This document shows positions 32,638-40,453 of a stretch of DNA of 40,453 nt, in pieces; position 1 is the first letter of the stretch; every line of letters begins with the position of its first letter. This DNA is from RGIG8748 sp045532255 (GTDB lineage Bacteria; Bacillota; Clostridia; UMGS1810): positions 1-40,453 of the forward strand of contig JAZSFO010000022.1 in assembly GCA_045532255.1 (NCBI GenBank), in the 5' to 3' direction. A model generated the notes under the pieces. That model made no database searches and was not told where the DNA came from. It saw only the letters and a list, made by a program, of their open reading frames with translations. The translations under genes were made by a program, and so were the position numbers.

Positions 32638-34286
32638 TGGACGCACCAATATCCAATTTTATACATGATGCTATAGACAAAGATTTAGCAGAAAAGGTAT
32701 ATGACAAGGTACAGACAAGATTTCCGCCCGAACCTAACGGATATCTTCATATAGGACATGTAAAGGCTATAAACATAGATTTTTCTACCGCCAAAAAGTA
32801 CGGCGGAACCTGCAACCTTAGACTTGACGATACCAATCCTACCAAAGAGGATGTAGAATATGTTGACTCTATAATGGAGGATATCAAGTGGCTCGGCTTT
32901 AACTGGGACAATGTATACTATGCTTCGGATTACTTCCCCGAGATATATGAATGTGCAATCAAGCTCATAAAGAAGGGTCTTGCATATGTAGACGACCTTA
33001 CCGCAGATGAGATAAGAGAGTACAGAGGAACTCTTACAGAGCCTGGTAAGGAAAGCCCGTACCGCAACAGAAGCGTGGAAGAAAATCTTGAGCTTTTTAA
33101 GAGAATGACAGACGGAGAGTTCGAGACAGGCTCAAGAGTCCTCAGGGCAAAGATAGATATGTCCTCGGGAAACATGAATATGAGAGACCCTGTAATATAC
33201 AGAGTTCTTCATGCTACCCATCACAGAACAGGGGACAAGTGGTGTGTTTATCCGATGTATGACTTTGCACACCCCATATCCGATACTGCAGAGGGAGTAA
33301 CACATTCTTTGTGTTCTCTGGAATTTGAGGATCACAGACCGCTCTATGACTGGTTCCTTAAGGCTTGCGACTATTCCGTTCCCTCAAGACAGATAGAATT
33401 TGCCCGCCTTAACCTTACAAACACCCTTACAAGTAAGAGAAAATGCTTAAAGCTTGTTAAGGACGGCATAGTGGACGGCTGGGACGACCCCAGAATGTCA
33501 ACCATATGCGGTATGAGAAGAAAGGGCTATCCGCCCGAGGCACTTATTGACTTTGTGGAGAGAATAGGTGTAGCCAAGGCATTCAGCGTAATCGACTACC
33601 AGATGCTTGAGCACTGCGTAAGAGAAAACTTAAATATGAATGCACCTCGTGCAATGGCGGTTCTAAATCCCTTAAAGGTTACAATCAAAAATTATGAAGA
33701 GGGCAAAAGCGAGAGGCTTCCTGTGGATATCAACCCCAATGATGAAAATGCAGGAACAAAGGAAATAACATTCTCACGAAACATATATATAGAAAAGGAC
33801 GACTTTATGGAAGTTCCCGTAAAGGGCTACAAAAGACTTACACCCGACAATGAGGTTCGTCTCAAGGGTGCATATTTCATAAAGGTAGATGAGATAGTAA
33901 AGGACGAAAACGGTGAGGTTACAGAGCTTATCTGTACCTATGACCCTGCATCAAAGGGCGGAAATTCCCCCGACGGCAGAAAGGTAAAAGGAACTATCCA
34001 ATGGGTAGATGCAAACAACTGCCTTGATGCTACCGTCAATATGTATGACAAGCTTTTCCTTACATCAAATCCCGGAGAGCTTGAGGACTATCTTGATAAC
34101 TTAAATCCCGATTCTCTTAAGGTTCTTGAGCATTGCAAGATAGATGCGGACCTCTCTGATGCACAGCCTGGAGAGTGCTTCCAGTTTATGAGAAACGGCT
34201 ACTTTACGGTAGATAAGTATTCCACAGAGGAAAATGTGGTGTTTAACCTTACGGCAACACTAAAGGATTCATTTAAAATAGTTTAA
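32637..34286 (+). CDS. glnS: Glutamine--tRNA ligase
   Basis: This is a 549-residue GlnRS. The HIGH-type motif is PPEPNGYLHIGHVKA (30-44). LRLDDTNPTKE, the specific YRNRSVEENLELF block, the HTSHxxG-equivalent MYDFAHPISD, and LTSKRKCLKLV (KMSKS equivalent) follow. The C-terminal anticodon-binding beta-barrel region contains PVDINPNDENAG and GTIQWVDA. GlnRS is a minority enzyme in Clostridia, many of which use GatCAB instead. Its one-base overlap with gltX ensures cotranscription. A long hairpin terminator follows. Confidence 0.94.
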   Translation: MDAPISNFIHDAIDKDLAEKVYDKVQTRFPPEPNGYLHIGHVKAINIDFSTAKKYGGTCNLRLDDTNPTKEDVEYVDSIMEDIKWLGFNWDNVYYASDYFPEIYECAIKLIKKGLAYVDDLTADEIREYRGTLTEPGKESPYRNRSVEENLELFKRMTDGEFETGSRVLRAKIDMSSGNMNMRDPVIYRVLHATHHRTGDKWCVYPMYDFAHPISDTAEGVTHSLCSLEFEDHRPLYDWFLKACDYSVPSRQIEFARLNLTNTLTSKRKCLKLVKDGIVDGWDDPRMSTICGMRRKGYPPEALIDFVERIGVAKAFSVIDYQMLEHCVRENLNMNAPRAMAVLNPLKVTIKNYEEGKSERLPVDINPNDENAGTKEITFSRNIYIEKDDFMEVPVKGYKRLTPDNEVRLKGAYFIKVDEIVKDENGEVTELICTYDPASKGGNSPDGRKVKGTIQWVDANNCLDATVNMYDKLFLTSNPGELEDYLDNLNPDSLKVLEHCKIDADLSDAQPGECFQFMRNGYFTVDKYSTEENVVFNLTATLKDSFKIV

Positions 34287-34289
34287 ATA

Positions 34290-34331
34290 AAATCGGTTGT
34301 TAAAAAGTTGTGGCTTTTTAACAACCGATTT
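34290..34331. terminator. Bidirectional intrinsic terminator between glnS and gatD
   Basis: An 18-bp perfect stem pairs AAATCGGTTGTTAAAAAG (34290-34307) with CTTTTTAACAACCGATTT (34314-34331) around a 6-nt loop. Further A/T pairs lie outside. The convergent genes glnS and gatD end on either side. Confidence 0.92.
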
Positions 34332-34334
34332 GCT

Positions 34335-35033
34335 TTATTTAATAAACCTGTTTAATATATATTCATGTGCCTTGTTTTCCAAGGTGTCATCAATTGGCTC
34401 AAGTATAGCATCGGGGTATTTTTTCTTAAGGGCTTTTTTGATTATATAATCCGCGAGAAGCGGATTTTTTGGAAGTATTGGTCCGTGAATGTGTGTGCCG
34501 ATAAGATTTTTGTATAAGATACCCTCTTTTTTTGCAGAGCCGTTTGAATACTTAATTTCGCCCAAGGCTTCCATGCCTTCTGTATTTACAGAAGTGCTTC
34601 GGTTTTCAAAGCCTACTATATCAAATCCAAGAGAAGAGGTTATGATGATATTTCCAAATATTCTCTTTGATGCTTTTTGAGAAGAAGCCTCAATAAGTCC
34701 AAGACCCTTATGCGTTTTGCCCTCGGCAAAAAATGATTTGCAGATTATTTCGTATCCTGAGCATACGGCAAGCATTACACCGCCGTTTTCTATATGTTCC
34801 GAAAGGGCATCTTTTTTGTCACATAGATGTTTTGATACAAGTATCTGATTTCTTTCTGTTCCTCCGCCAAGATATATTATATCAGCATTTTTGATATCTG
34901 TATCTTCATCAGTATAACAGATTTTTGCATCTATTCCTCTTTCTTCCAGTCTGTGCTTAAGTGCTGATATATTTCCCTTGTCACCGTAGTGGCTCAGCAT
35001 CTTTGGATACAAGCATGCAATTTGCAATTCCAT
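34335..35033 (-). CDS. gatD: Lipid II isoglutaminyl synthase, glutaminase subunit GatD
   Basis: GatD is the class I glutamine amidotransferase-like subunit that feeds ammonia to MurT for amidation of D-glutamate in lipid II. The 232-residue protein has the nucleophile Cys91 in LAVCSGYE and the histidine in IGTHIHGPILPKNP (181/183). GGGTERNQ near residue 56 is another GatD hallmark. The murT stop TAA is directly adjacent to its ATG, with no gap, so translation is probably coupled. It is the last gene of the leftward unit before the shared terminator. Confidence 0.93.
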   Translation of the reverse strand: MELQIACLYPKMLSHYGDKGNISALKHRLEERGIDAKICYTDEDTDIKNADIIYLGGGTERNQILVSKHLCDKKDALSEHIENGGVMLAVCSGYEIICKSFFAEGKTHKGLGLIEASSQKASKRIFGNIIITSSLGFDIVGFENRSTSVNTEGMEALGEIKYSNGSAKKEGILYKNLIGTHIHGPILPKNPLLADYIIKKALKKKYPDAILEPIDDTLENKAHEYILNRFIK

Positions 35034-36368
35034 TTATTTGTCCTCCAGATTTTTTAGAATGTTCTGCGTGTCAAAGAGAACTGTGTAGTTGACAAGAAGA
35101 TAACATACCTCGCTGTCCTTTGATACAAATTCCTTTATACTGTCCTGAGTTATTTTAAGCATTTCTATGTTTTCAAAACCGCTGTATTTAAGCCTTAGTG
35201 CAACATCGTACATTCTCTCGCCCGATACGGCAAGGTTTTTTACATTTGCACTATTAAGAATATCCGTATCAACATCCCACAGCCATGATATATCCGTTCC
35301 GTCAGATGCCATATCATTTACTGCAATCAGCACGCTTTTGCTTCTCTTATCCTCGCATACTGTCGATATCGCCTGATTAAAGCCTGCGGGATTTTTTGCA
35401 AGATTAAGAATTACGGTTTTTCCATCTACTGTAAATGCTTCCATTCTGCCAAGCTGAGGCCTATATGCATCAAAAGACCTTATCGCATCCTCAAATGTTC
35501 CGCCAAGGCTTTCATATACCGCAAAGGAAGCGAGAATGTTGTAGATATTATAGAAGCCTCTGTAATTAACATTCAACTTATACTGTCTGCCCTTGCAGCT
35601 GAGAACGCATTTGATAGAGTCGGATGTGTCCACTCTTGTTGCACTGTAGTGCGGATTGGGTCTTTTGAATTCGCATCGGGGGCAGGAGTATTTGCCAAGC
35701 TGATTGTAATGACGGTATTCATAATCAAGCTCTGTGCCGCATACGGGACAAAGCTGAAGCTCGTTGTCGCTGTCCTTCATAACTTCTTCACTTACACCGT
35801 AGTATACGGCGTTATTGTCTATTCCGAATTTTGTTAAGAACGGGTCATCGGCATTGAGTACCAAGGTGGCGTCGGGAACCTTTTTGATAGCTTCCATGAG
35901 GAGCTTTGATGTACCCTCAACATCGCCGTACCTGTCCATCTGGTCACGGAAAAGATTGGTTATTACTATTTTATTGGGGTTTATGTGATTAACAATGTGT
36001 CTAAGGCTTGCCTCGTCACATTCAATTGAGGCATAGTCTGCATCGAGCTTTCCGAAAACAGATGCCCTGCTTATAAATGCACATGCAACACCCGGGAGCA
36101 TATTTGCACCGACATTATTGCAAACCACCCTTTTCCCTGCATCTGTAAGGAGGGAATATATGAGGTTGTTTGTAGTTGTTTTGCCATTTGTTCCGCAAAC
36201 GAGGATTATCTCTTCCTTTACCTTGGATGCAAGGGTCTTAAGAAGAGAGGGGGAAATTTTCATTGCAATGCTTCCGGGAGCCGAAGAGCCTTTTTTGCCC
36301 ATAAGCTGACCGAGCCTTACAAGAAGCTTGCAGGATATTATTGCTATTATATTTCGTAATGCTGTCAT
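35034..36368 (-). CDS. murT: Lipid II isoglutaminyl synthase, Mur-ligase subunit MurT
   Basis: MurT uses ATP and GatD-derived ammonia to turn D-Glu of lipid II into D-isoglutamine. The 444-residue protein has the Mur ligase P-loop VCGTNGKTTTNN (about 57-68), the central NLFRDQMDRYGD, and a zinc ribbon typical of MurT: CPVCGTELDY with YSCPRCEFKRP. The C-terminal DUF1727 region follows. The ATG at 36368 lies 7 nt after GAGG and is preferred to the GTG at 36374. It follows the PfoR-like gene by 9 nt. Together with gatD it makes the amidated peptidoglycan common in Gram-positive bacteria. Confidence 0.94.
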   Translation of the reverse strand: MTALRNIIAIISCKLLVRLGQLMGKKGSSAPGSIAMKISPSLLKTLASKVKEEIILVCGTNGKTTTNNLIYSLLTDAGKRVVCNNVGANMLPGVACAFISRASVFGKLDADYASIECDEASLRHIVNHINPNKIVITNLFRDQMDRYGDVEGTSKLLMEAIKKVPDATLVLNADDPFLTKFGIDNNAVYYGVSEEVMKDSDNELQLCPVCGTELDYEYRHYNQLGKYSCPRCEFKRPNPHYSATRVDTSDSIKCVLSCKGRQYKLNVNYRGFYNIYNILASFAVYESLGGTFEDAIRSFDAYRPQLGRMEAFTVDGKTVILNLAKNPAGFNQAISTVCEDKRSKSVLIAVNDMASDGTDISWLWDVDTDILNSANVKNLAVSGERMYDVALRLKYSGFENIEMLKITQDSIKEFVSKDSEVCYLLVNYTVLFDTQNILKNLEDK

Positions 36369-36377
36369 ATACACACC

Positions 36378-37397
36378 TCAGACATTGAGTTTAAGATCGG
36401 AGTCCTTTATAAGTCCGAGCTTCTTAAATGGCTTTGCAATCAGCCATGTAAGTAATGCAGGCAGAACAAAGCAGAGAAGAAGACATACCAGAATATCATT
36501 TACGCTTAAGTTTTTTGCACTGAGTACGCCTATCGGTCCTACAAGACCGCAGGTTCCCATGCCCGAAGCAATTGCAACAGGATTTTCCATGCGGAAAACA
36601 AATGCAGAAAGAGCACCTGTTATTGCAGATGTGATTATCGGGGGGATCCATATTATCGGCTTTCTTACGATGTTGCCCATCTGGAGCATGCTTGTTCCGA
36701 GTCCCTGTGCAATGAGACCGCCCCATCCGTTTGCCGCAAAGCTCATTACCGCAAAGCCTACCATCTGTGCACAGCAGCCTGCAGTAGCTGCACCGCCTGC
36801 AATTCCTGTAAGGGAGAGCATTGCACATATTGCCGCAGAGCTTATGGGGAGTGTAAGGCATATACCCACAACAACAGATACAAGTGCACCCATAAGAAGA
36901 GGCTGAAGCTCTGTAAATGTCATTATCATTGTGCCGAGATAGGTCATTGCCTTGGATATTGCAGGACCTACAAGGAGCGATACACCCACACCGATTGCGA
37001 TAGTAACTGTAGGTGTTATTATTATATCAATCTTTGTTGATTTATAAACAAGCTTACCGAGTTCACACGAAATAAGTACGGCTACATATGTACCGAGAGG
37101 ACCGCCGAGTGCATTCCCCGCAGTACCTACTGCACAAAGCGAAAACAGTAATAGTCCCTGTGCACCAAGTGAGGAACCGATTGCCATAGCCATTGCAGGA
37201 CCTTGCGAGAGGGTAGCGTATTCCTTCATTTTAAGAAGAAATTCCTTTATCGCAGCATTTGACACATAATCAGAAATTGTGCCAAAAATCGTGCCAATCA
37301 AAAGGGAAGCAAACAGACCCAGAGCCATAGCTCCGAGTGCATCAATGAAGTATTTTTTGGGTGAAAGGGAAATCCCCTTTTTCTGAATGTAACTCAT
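36378..37397 (-). CDS. PfoR-like / PTS EIIC-type membrane protein
   Basis: This is a 339-residue membrane protein with about 9-10 hydrophobic helices, resembling the PTS_EIIC_2 (PF13303) family annotated as PfoR or putative toxin regulator in Clostridia. The sequence is rich in G and A, with blocks such as NALGGPLGTYVAVLISCELGKL and GTCGLVGPIGVL. No EIIA or EIIB phosphorylation domain is attached and no PTS genes are near. The ATG at 37397 is chosen because GGAGG lies 6 nt upstream. It is the first gene of a leftward unit with murT and gatD and ends in TGA. Function is not established; its link to lipid II amidation is only by position. Confidence 0.75.
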   Translation of the reverse strand: MSYIQKKGISLSPKKYFIDALGAMALGLFASLLIGTIFGTISDYVSNAAIKEFLLKMKEYATLSQGPAMAMAIGSSLGAQGLLLFSLCAVGTAGNALGGPLGTYVAVLISCELGKLVYKSTKIDIIITPTVTIAIGVGVSLLVGPAISKAMTYLGTMIMTFTELQPLLMGALVSVVVGICLTLPISSAAICAMLSLTGIAGGAATAGCCAQMVGFAVMSFAANGWGGLIAQGLGTSMLQMGNIVRKPIIWIPPIITSAITGALSAFVFRMENPVAIASGMGTCGLVGPIGVLSAKNLSVNDILVCLLLCFVLPALLTWLIAKPFKKLGLIKDSDLKLNV

Positions 37398-37606
37398 AGT
37401 GACCTCCAAATATGTTTTATTTTACTATTATACACCAAATAATAAATGATTTCAATATCTTATGAGTTGTTTTTGGGAAAAATAAGGGAACAATAATTTG
37501 TAATACAGAAAAATTTTTATATTTTTTTGCCAACCAAACATTAAAATGAAATATTTATTCCAATGTTAGAAAATGAAGAAAATTATTCGGGATTTTTTAA
37601 GATATC

Positions 37607-37635
37607 TTTACTTTTTTTGGCATTTTCTGTATAAT
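37607..37635 (+). promoter_or_regulatory. Predicted sigma-A promoter of Lrp-AGCS operon
   Basis: -35 TTTACT (37607-37612) and a perfect -10 TATAAT (37630-37635) are separated by 17 nt, about 20 nt before the ribosome binding site GGGGGG and the ATG at 37660. A/T-rich repeats upstream could be Lrp sites. Confidence 0.6.
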
Positions 37636-37659
37636 TCAAATCATTAGGGGGGTGCTTTT

Positions 37660-38127
37660 ATGGATAATATAGATTATCAGATTTTGTCGTGTCTCAAGGA
37701 GAATTCAAGGGAAAATGCTACCAATATAGGTAATAAAATCAACTTGTCAACCTCTGCGGTAATAGAAAGAATAAAAAAACTGGAAAACTCAGGTGTTATA
37801 GAGCAGTATACAACACTTGTAAATCAGAGTGCTCTCGGAAGAGAGCTTATGGCATTTATATATGTGAGTCTGGAACATCCCAAATACTATGAGGGATTTG
37901 TTGAGCTTATAAACGAAAATCCGTCTGTTGCGGAGTGCTATTATATCGCAGGAGACTTTGACTTCATATTAAAAGTTGTAACCAAAACGGGCAAAATGCT
38001 CGAAGAAATATTAAATTATATCAAATTCATAAGCGGAGTATCGCTTACAAGAACATCTGTCGTTCTTTCTACAAACAAAAGGGATGTGTGTCTGCTCCCC
38101 GACAAAGAATGTGATTTGGATAAATAA
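37660..38127 (+). CDS. Lrp/AsnC family transcriptional regulator
   Basis: This is a 155-residue feast/famine regulator. The N-terminal winged helix reads NIDYQILSCLKENSRENATNIGNKINLSTSAVIERIKKLE with the expected recognition helix. The C-terminal RAM domain (about 65-150) has AFIYVSLEHPKYYEGFVELI, and the AECYYIAGDFDFILKV signature is complete. It usually binds an amino acid and forms octamers. The symporter gene starts 20 nt downstream, so it probably controls alanine or glycine uptake in response to that amino acid, perhaps together with its own gene. Start is supported by a strong ribosome binding site. Confidence 0.92.
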   Translation: MDNIDYQILSCLKENSRENATNIGNKINLSTSAVIERIKKLENSGVIEQYTTLVNQSALGRELMAFIYVSLEHPKYYEGFVELINENPSVAECYYIAGDFDFILKVVTKTGKMLEEILNYIKFISGVSLTRTSVVLSTNKRDVCLLPDKECDLDK

Positions 38128-38147
38128 TTAAGAGGAGAAATCATTAC

Positions 38148-39506
38148 ATGGAAATAATCGAAAATATCAACTCGTTAATCAATGACATTGTATGGGGACC
38201 CGTTATGCTTGGATTTTTGATAGCAATGGGATTGTTTTTGTCACTAAAGAGCGGATTTCTGCAGTTTTCTAAATTCGGCTATATGCTCAAAAATACCCTT
38301 CTGTCAATGTTTTCAAAAAACCAACATAACAAGGACTCATCGGGAGTAAGTCCCTTTCAGGCGGTTTCTACCGCTATGGCGGGAACCATCGGCACAGGAA
38401 GTATAGCAGGTCTTGCTACGGCAATTGTAACGGGCGGACCGGGAGCTGTTTTCTGGATGTGGATAAGCGCTCTTCTCGGTATGGTTACCAAATATGCGGA
38501 AATCGTGCTTTCCATTCACTACAGAGAGAAGAACGACAGGGGTGAGTGGATAGGCGGTCCAATGTACTATATCAAAAACGGTCTCGGAATTAAGTGGCTT
38601 GCAATTCTCTTTTCAGTATTTGCGATGCTTGCTTGTCTTGGTACGGGCAATGCAACTCAGTCAAACTCTATCGCAATGGCACTTAACAGCACAATGGGGG
38701 TTGCACCGTGGATTACAGGCATTGTACTGTGTGTTATCGCAGGGTGTGTAATACTCGGCGGTATGAGAAGGATAGCATCCGTCAACGAAAAGCTTGTTCC
38801 ATTTATGGCTGTATTTTTTGTTATTTGCTCGCTTGTTGCACTTGTAATAAATATAGAAAAAATTCCCGAGGCATTTAGTCTTATATTTAGAGAAGCATTT
38901 AACTTCCGTTCTGCCGCAGGGGGAGTGGCAGGCTACGGTATTCTTACCGCTATGCATTACGGATTTTCAAGAGGTGTTTTTTCCAACGAGGCGGGTCTTG
39001 GCAGTGCGCCGATAGCACATGCGGCATCAAGTACAAAGGACCCTGTAAAGCAAGGTCTTTGGGGAATGTTTGAGGTCTTTTTTACAACAATTATTATATG
39101 TACGCTTTCTGCATTGGTGGTGCTGACATCGGGCTTATGGAGTACAGGAGAGTATCAGGGAGCATCACTCAGTATTGCGGCATTTAATTCTATTCTTCCC
39201 GGAGTAGGCGGTATCGGTATTACACTTTCAACTGTGTTTTTTGCGCTGTCTACAATTCTTGGATGGGCATATTACGGAGAGGTAGCGATTCACTATCTTT
39301 TTGGCAGAAATAAAAAGGCTGTCACAATATACAGATACATATATGTACTGTTTGTGTTTATAGGAACTGTCGGCAGTCTGGACCTCATATGGAGTATATC
39401 GGAGACAATGAACGGCCTTATGATTATACCGAATATGATAGGTGTTGTGGGACTTTACAAGGTGGTAATTAAGCTTACCAAGGAACATTTTAATAAAAAT
39501 AAATAA
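38148..39506 (+). CDS. Alanine/glycine:cation symporter (AGCS family)
   Basis: This is a 452-residue sodium:alanine/glycine symporter with about 10-11 membrane helices (PF01235). Recognisable blocks are the N-terminal FSKFGYMLKNTL, AVSTAMAGTIGTGSIAGLATAI near residue 65-86, WISALLGMVTKYAEIVLSIHYREK, and GFSRGVFSNEAGLGSAPIAHAAS near residue 278-300, the family signature. It starts behind GAGGAG. The Lrp-family gene upstream fits control by amino acid level. A hairpin follows the stop. Confidence 0.93.
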   Translation: MEIIENINSLINDIVWGPVMLGFLIAMGLFLSLKSGFLQFSKFGYMLKNTLLSMFSKNQHNKDSSGVSPFQAVSTAMAGTIGTGSIAGLATAIVTGGPGAVFWMWISALLGMVTKYAEIVLSIHYREKNDRGEWIGGPMYYIKNGLGIKWLAILFSVFAMLACLGTGNATQSNSIAMALNSTMGVAPWITGIVLCVIAGCVILGGMRRIASVNEKLVPFMAVFFVICSLVALVINIEKIPEAFSLIFREAFNFRSAAGGVAGYGILTAMHYGFSRGVFSNEAGLGSAPIAHAASSTKDPVKQGLWGMFEVFFTTIIICTLSALVVLTSGLWSTGEYQGASLSIAAFNSILPGVGGIGITLSTVFFALSTILGWAYYGEVAIHYLFGRNKKAVTIYRYIYVLFVFIGTVGSLDLIWSISETMNGLMIIPNMIGVVGLYKVVIKLTKEHFNKNK

Positions 39507-39536
39507 CACAAAGGCGTCTGTACAAAAACACAGAAT

Positions 39537-39563
39537 AAGGGATTGCAAAAAATGCAATCCCTT
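39537..39563. terminator. Hairpin between AGCS and small membrane protein genes
   Basis: AAGGGATTGCA (39537-39547) pairs with TGCAATCCCTT (39553-39563) around AAAAA, an 11-bp perfect stem. It lies between convergent genes. The T-run is short in the forward direction. Confidence 0.65.
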
Positions 39564-39593
39564 TAACTTATATTTTGGAAATATCAGGACACA

Positions 39594-40007
39594 TTAACCT
39601 GTTATTTCTCTGCATCCCGCTATACATGAAATGAGACATGCAGATGCGGTTATAATCAGCGAGAAAAAGAAAATCAAAAGTCCTGTTATAATTGCTCCTG
39701 CAATACTTGTGGCAACAAATGTGATGCCAAGAAGAATTACAGCTGTCAAAACTGTGCCGAGAATTCCAAGGAGCAGGGTCCGTATCGAAGAGCACAGACA
39801 TTGCTGGCCTGAGCTTTTTCTGATATACGGAGAGGCAATTAGCGTTGCAAGAAGATATACAACAGCTATGCCAAAGAGCACCCAAAGGAATACGGGAGTT
39901 ACTGTTATGGTTGCGGTTATCCGAAGAACCGTAGCTACAACTCCCAATATCACTCCTGCAATGACGGCAAGAGCGGTGCAGTTGTTGGTGCAATTGCAGT
40001 TAGTCAT
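39594..40007 (-). CDS. Small four-helix membrane protein of unknown function
   Basis: This is a 137-residue protein not recognised with certainty. The N-terminus MTNCNCTNNC carries three cysteines ahead of four hydrophobic segments (about residues 10-30, 37-58, 76-98 and 102-128). A cysteine-containing loop (SGQQCLCSS) lies between helices 2 and 3, and a CLISCIAGC end follows. GGAGGTG stands 8 nt before the ATG at 40007; the longer start at 40016 would be inside it. Cysteine clusters at the ends could bind metal or form disulfides, but this is a guess. It is monocistronic and convergent to the symporter gene. Confidence 0.7.
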   Translation of the reverse strand: MTNCNCTNNCTALAVIAGVILGVVATVLRITATITVTPVFLWVLFGIAVVYLLATLIASPYIRKSSGQQCLCSSIRTLLLGILGTVLTAVILLGITFVATSIAGAIITGLLIFFFSLIITASACLISCIAGCREITG

Positions 40008-40068
40008 AATTTTCACCTCCGTTAACAGTATATGTGTCTATACCGCGGAGTGTGAAAAAGTACATTTA

Positions 40069-40280
40069 TTATTTCAACTCTCCAGGCAGAGCCTTGCTTT
40101 CTTCTATTATGTATTCTGCAACGCCTGTCCTGTAGTTTGAGGTACCTGCTTTATTCCTGGCAAGTCTGCACAAAGTATAACTGCTTTCTTTCCCGAAACC
40201 TCAAGCGACATTCCGTTGATTTCCAGATCATCGAGAACGCCGTCTTCAATACGGTCGATAAAGTATCCTGAGATACCTAT
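40069..40280 (-). pseudogene. Fragment of a neutral-ceramidase-like gene, frameshifted
   Basis: On the minus strand, from 40280, one frame reads ISGYFIDRIEDGVLDDLEI then NGMSLEVSGKKAVILCADLPG and stops at 40107. The continuation NYRTGVAEYIIEESKALPGE is found in another frame, ending at 40069. The first part resembles the N-terminal portion of neutral/alkaline ceramidase-like proteins (G.xxDR..GV.D.L...L.L..G....L...DL.GI), recalled without a search. There is no start codon with a ribosome binding site; TGA precedes the frame. It is a truncated, frameshifted remnant, next to repeat copy E. Confidence 0.35.
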
Positions 40281-40318
40281 TCACATCATCGGAGTGATGT
40301 TTAGTCTCGAAAAACCTA

Positions 40319-40453
40319 GTGTGACAGGACTCGAACCAACATTGGTTTCACATGACAATTTTACCCGAAACTGCAGTAAATTCCTTGAAAATACGACAGT
40401 ATTATCTTCGTAATTTACTTTGTTTCACCCAAAATTGTCTATGTGAAACTGCT
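40319..40453 (-). mobile_element. Palindromic TA-flanked repeat, copy E (truncated by window end)
   Basis: The tip begins GTGTGACAGGACTCGAAC at 40319 with TA at 40317-40318. Next come the two halves of one long arm: TTTCACATGACAATTTTACC (from about 40347) pairs with its imperfect inverted copy near 40411-40448. The arm is capped by AATAC-GACA-GTATT, the counterpart of the GAATAC-TTTC-GTATTT cap of copies A and B. The other tip is beyond the window. Tip length (18 nt) agrees with copy A, although the bases differ. Confidence 0.6.

Larger units (their letters stand above)
40017..40453. other. Terminal region without intact gene
   Basis: The region holds the ceramidase-like fragment (40069-40280), a small palindrome CATCA-TCGGAG-TGATG near 40286-40299 and repeat copy E. 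No intact gene or RNA gene is seen. Confidence 0.5.

Noticed and set aside
40319..40350. tRNA 3' end suggested by GGTTCGAGTCC on the minus strand
   Set aside because: The motif is the boundary of the repeat's terminal inverted repeat and recurs in all copies (GGTTCGG, GGGTTCGAAT). The T-stem does not pair, and no anticodon arm, D-arm or CCA is present.

Overview
The window looks like a chromosome segment of an anaerobic, probably spore-forming member of the Clostridia, perhaps from a gut or an uncultured lineage. The basis is a low-to-moderate GC content, Gram-positive ribosome binding sites, a CwlD-type spore-cortex amidase, MurT/GatD lipid II amidation genes, an alanine/glycine:cation symporter with an Lrp-type regulator, and Clostridia-type gltX and glnS side by side. 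I cannot name a genus. Stop usage is standard: TGA ends at least PAP2, a PfoR-like protein, one M42 peptidase, a MATE protein, a PHP phosphatase and ClC.

Layout. 1-195: end of a palindromic repeat (copy A), then murD and two overlapping M42 aminopeptidase genes (196-3658). 3666-5463: L-fucose isomerase with its own promoter and terminator but with a frameshift, an in-frame TGA and a shortened middle. 5522-6964: a lone AAA+/DUF4143 ATPase. 7056-10571: leftward operon PAP2 - pgeF - ABC exporter - membrane-anchored HMA protein. 10577-13425: an AraC regulator and a MATE exporter diverging around repeat copy B, with copy C at the MATE 3' end. 13441-17896: cwlD, then a leftward four-gene catabolic operon (creatinase-like M24 protein, ASRT-like protein, DUF4432 epimerase-like protein, creatininase-family hydrolase) with a divergent AraC regulator. 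18785-19973: tandem hairpin repeats and an FtsW/RodA/SpoVE gene. 20089-21939: rpsB-tsf with a structured leader; rpsB carries an in-frame TGA at a conserved Trp. 21954-28140: nitroreductase, a large structured intergenic region, then MATE - PHP phosphatase - rnr - smpB ending at repeat copy D. 28207-30900: CPA2-type antiporter and ClC. 30910-34331: gltX-glnS. 34335-37397: leftward PfoR-like - murT - gatD. 37607-39563: Lrp regulator and AGCS symporter. 39594-40453: small membrane protein, a decayed ceramidase-like fragment and repeat copy E.

Two signals stand out. First, a dispersed family of about 273-bp palindromic elements occurs at least five times in 40 kb. The three complete copies are 273, 273 and 274 bp and are flanked by TA (one base altered in copy C). 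They fold as two long imperfect arms closed by terminal inverted repeats, and both the tips and an internal hairpin change between copies while pairing is kept. Two copies sit exactly on gene 3' ends and supply a stop codon or the last codons. Second, rpsB and fucI both carry in-frame TGA codons in a shared AGA-TGA-A context; loss of S2 is not credible, so this is either recoding, readthrough or sequence error.

Family assignments rest on motifs and recalled relatives, not on database searches.
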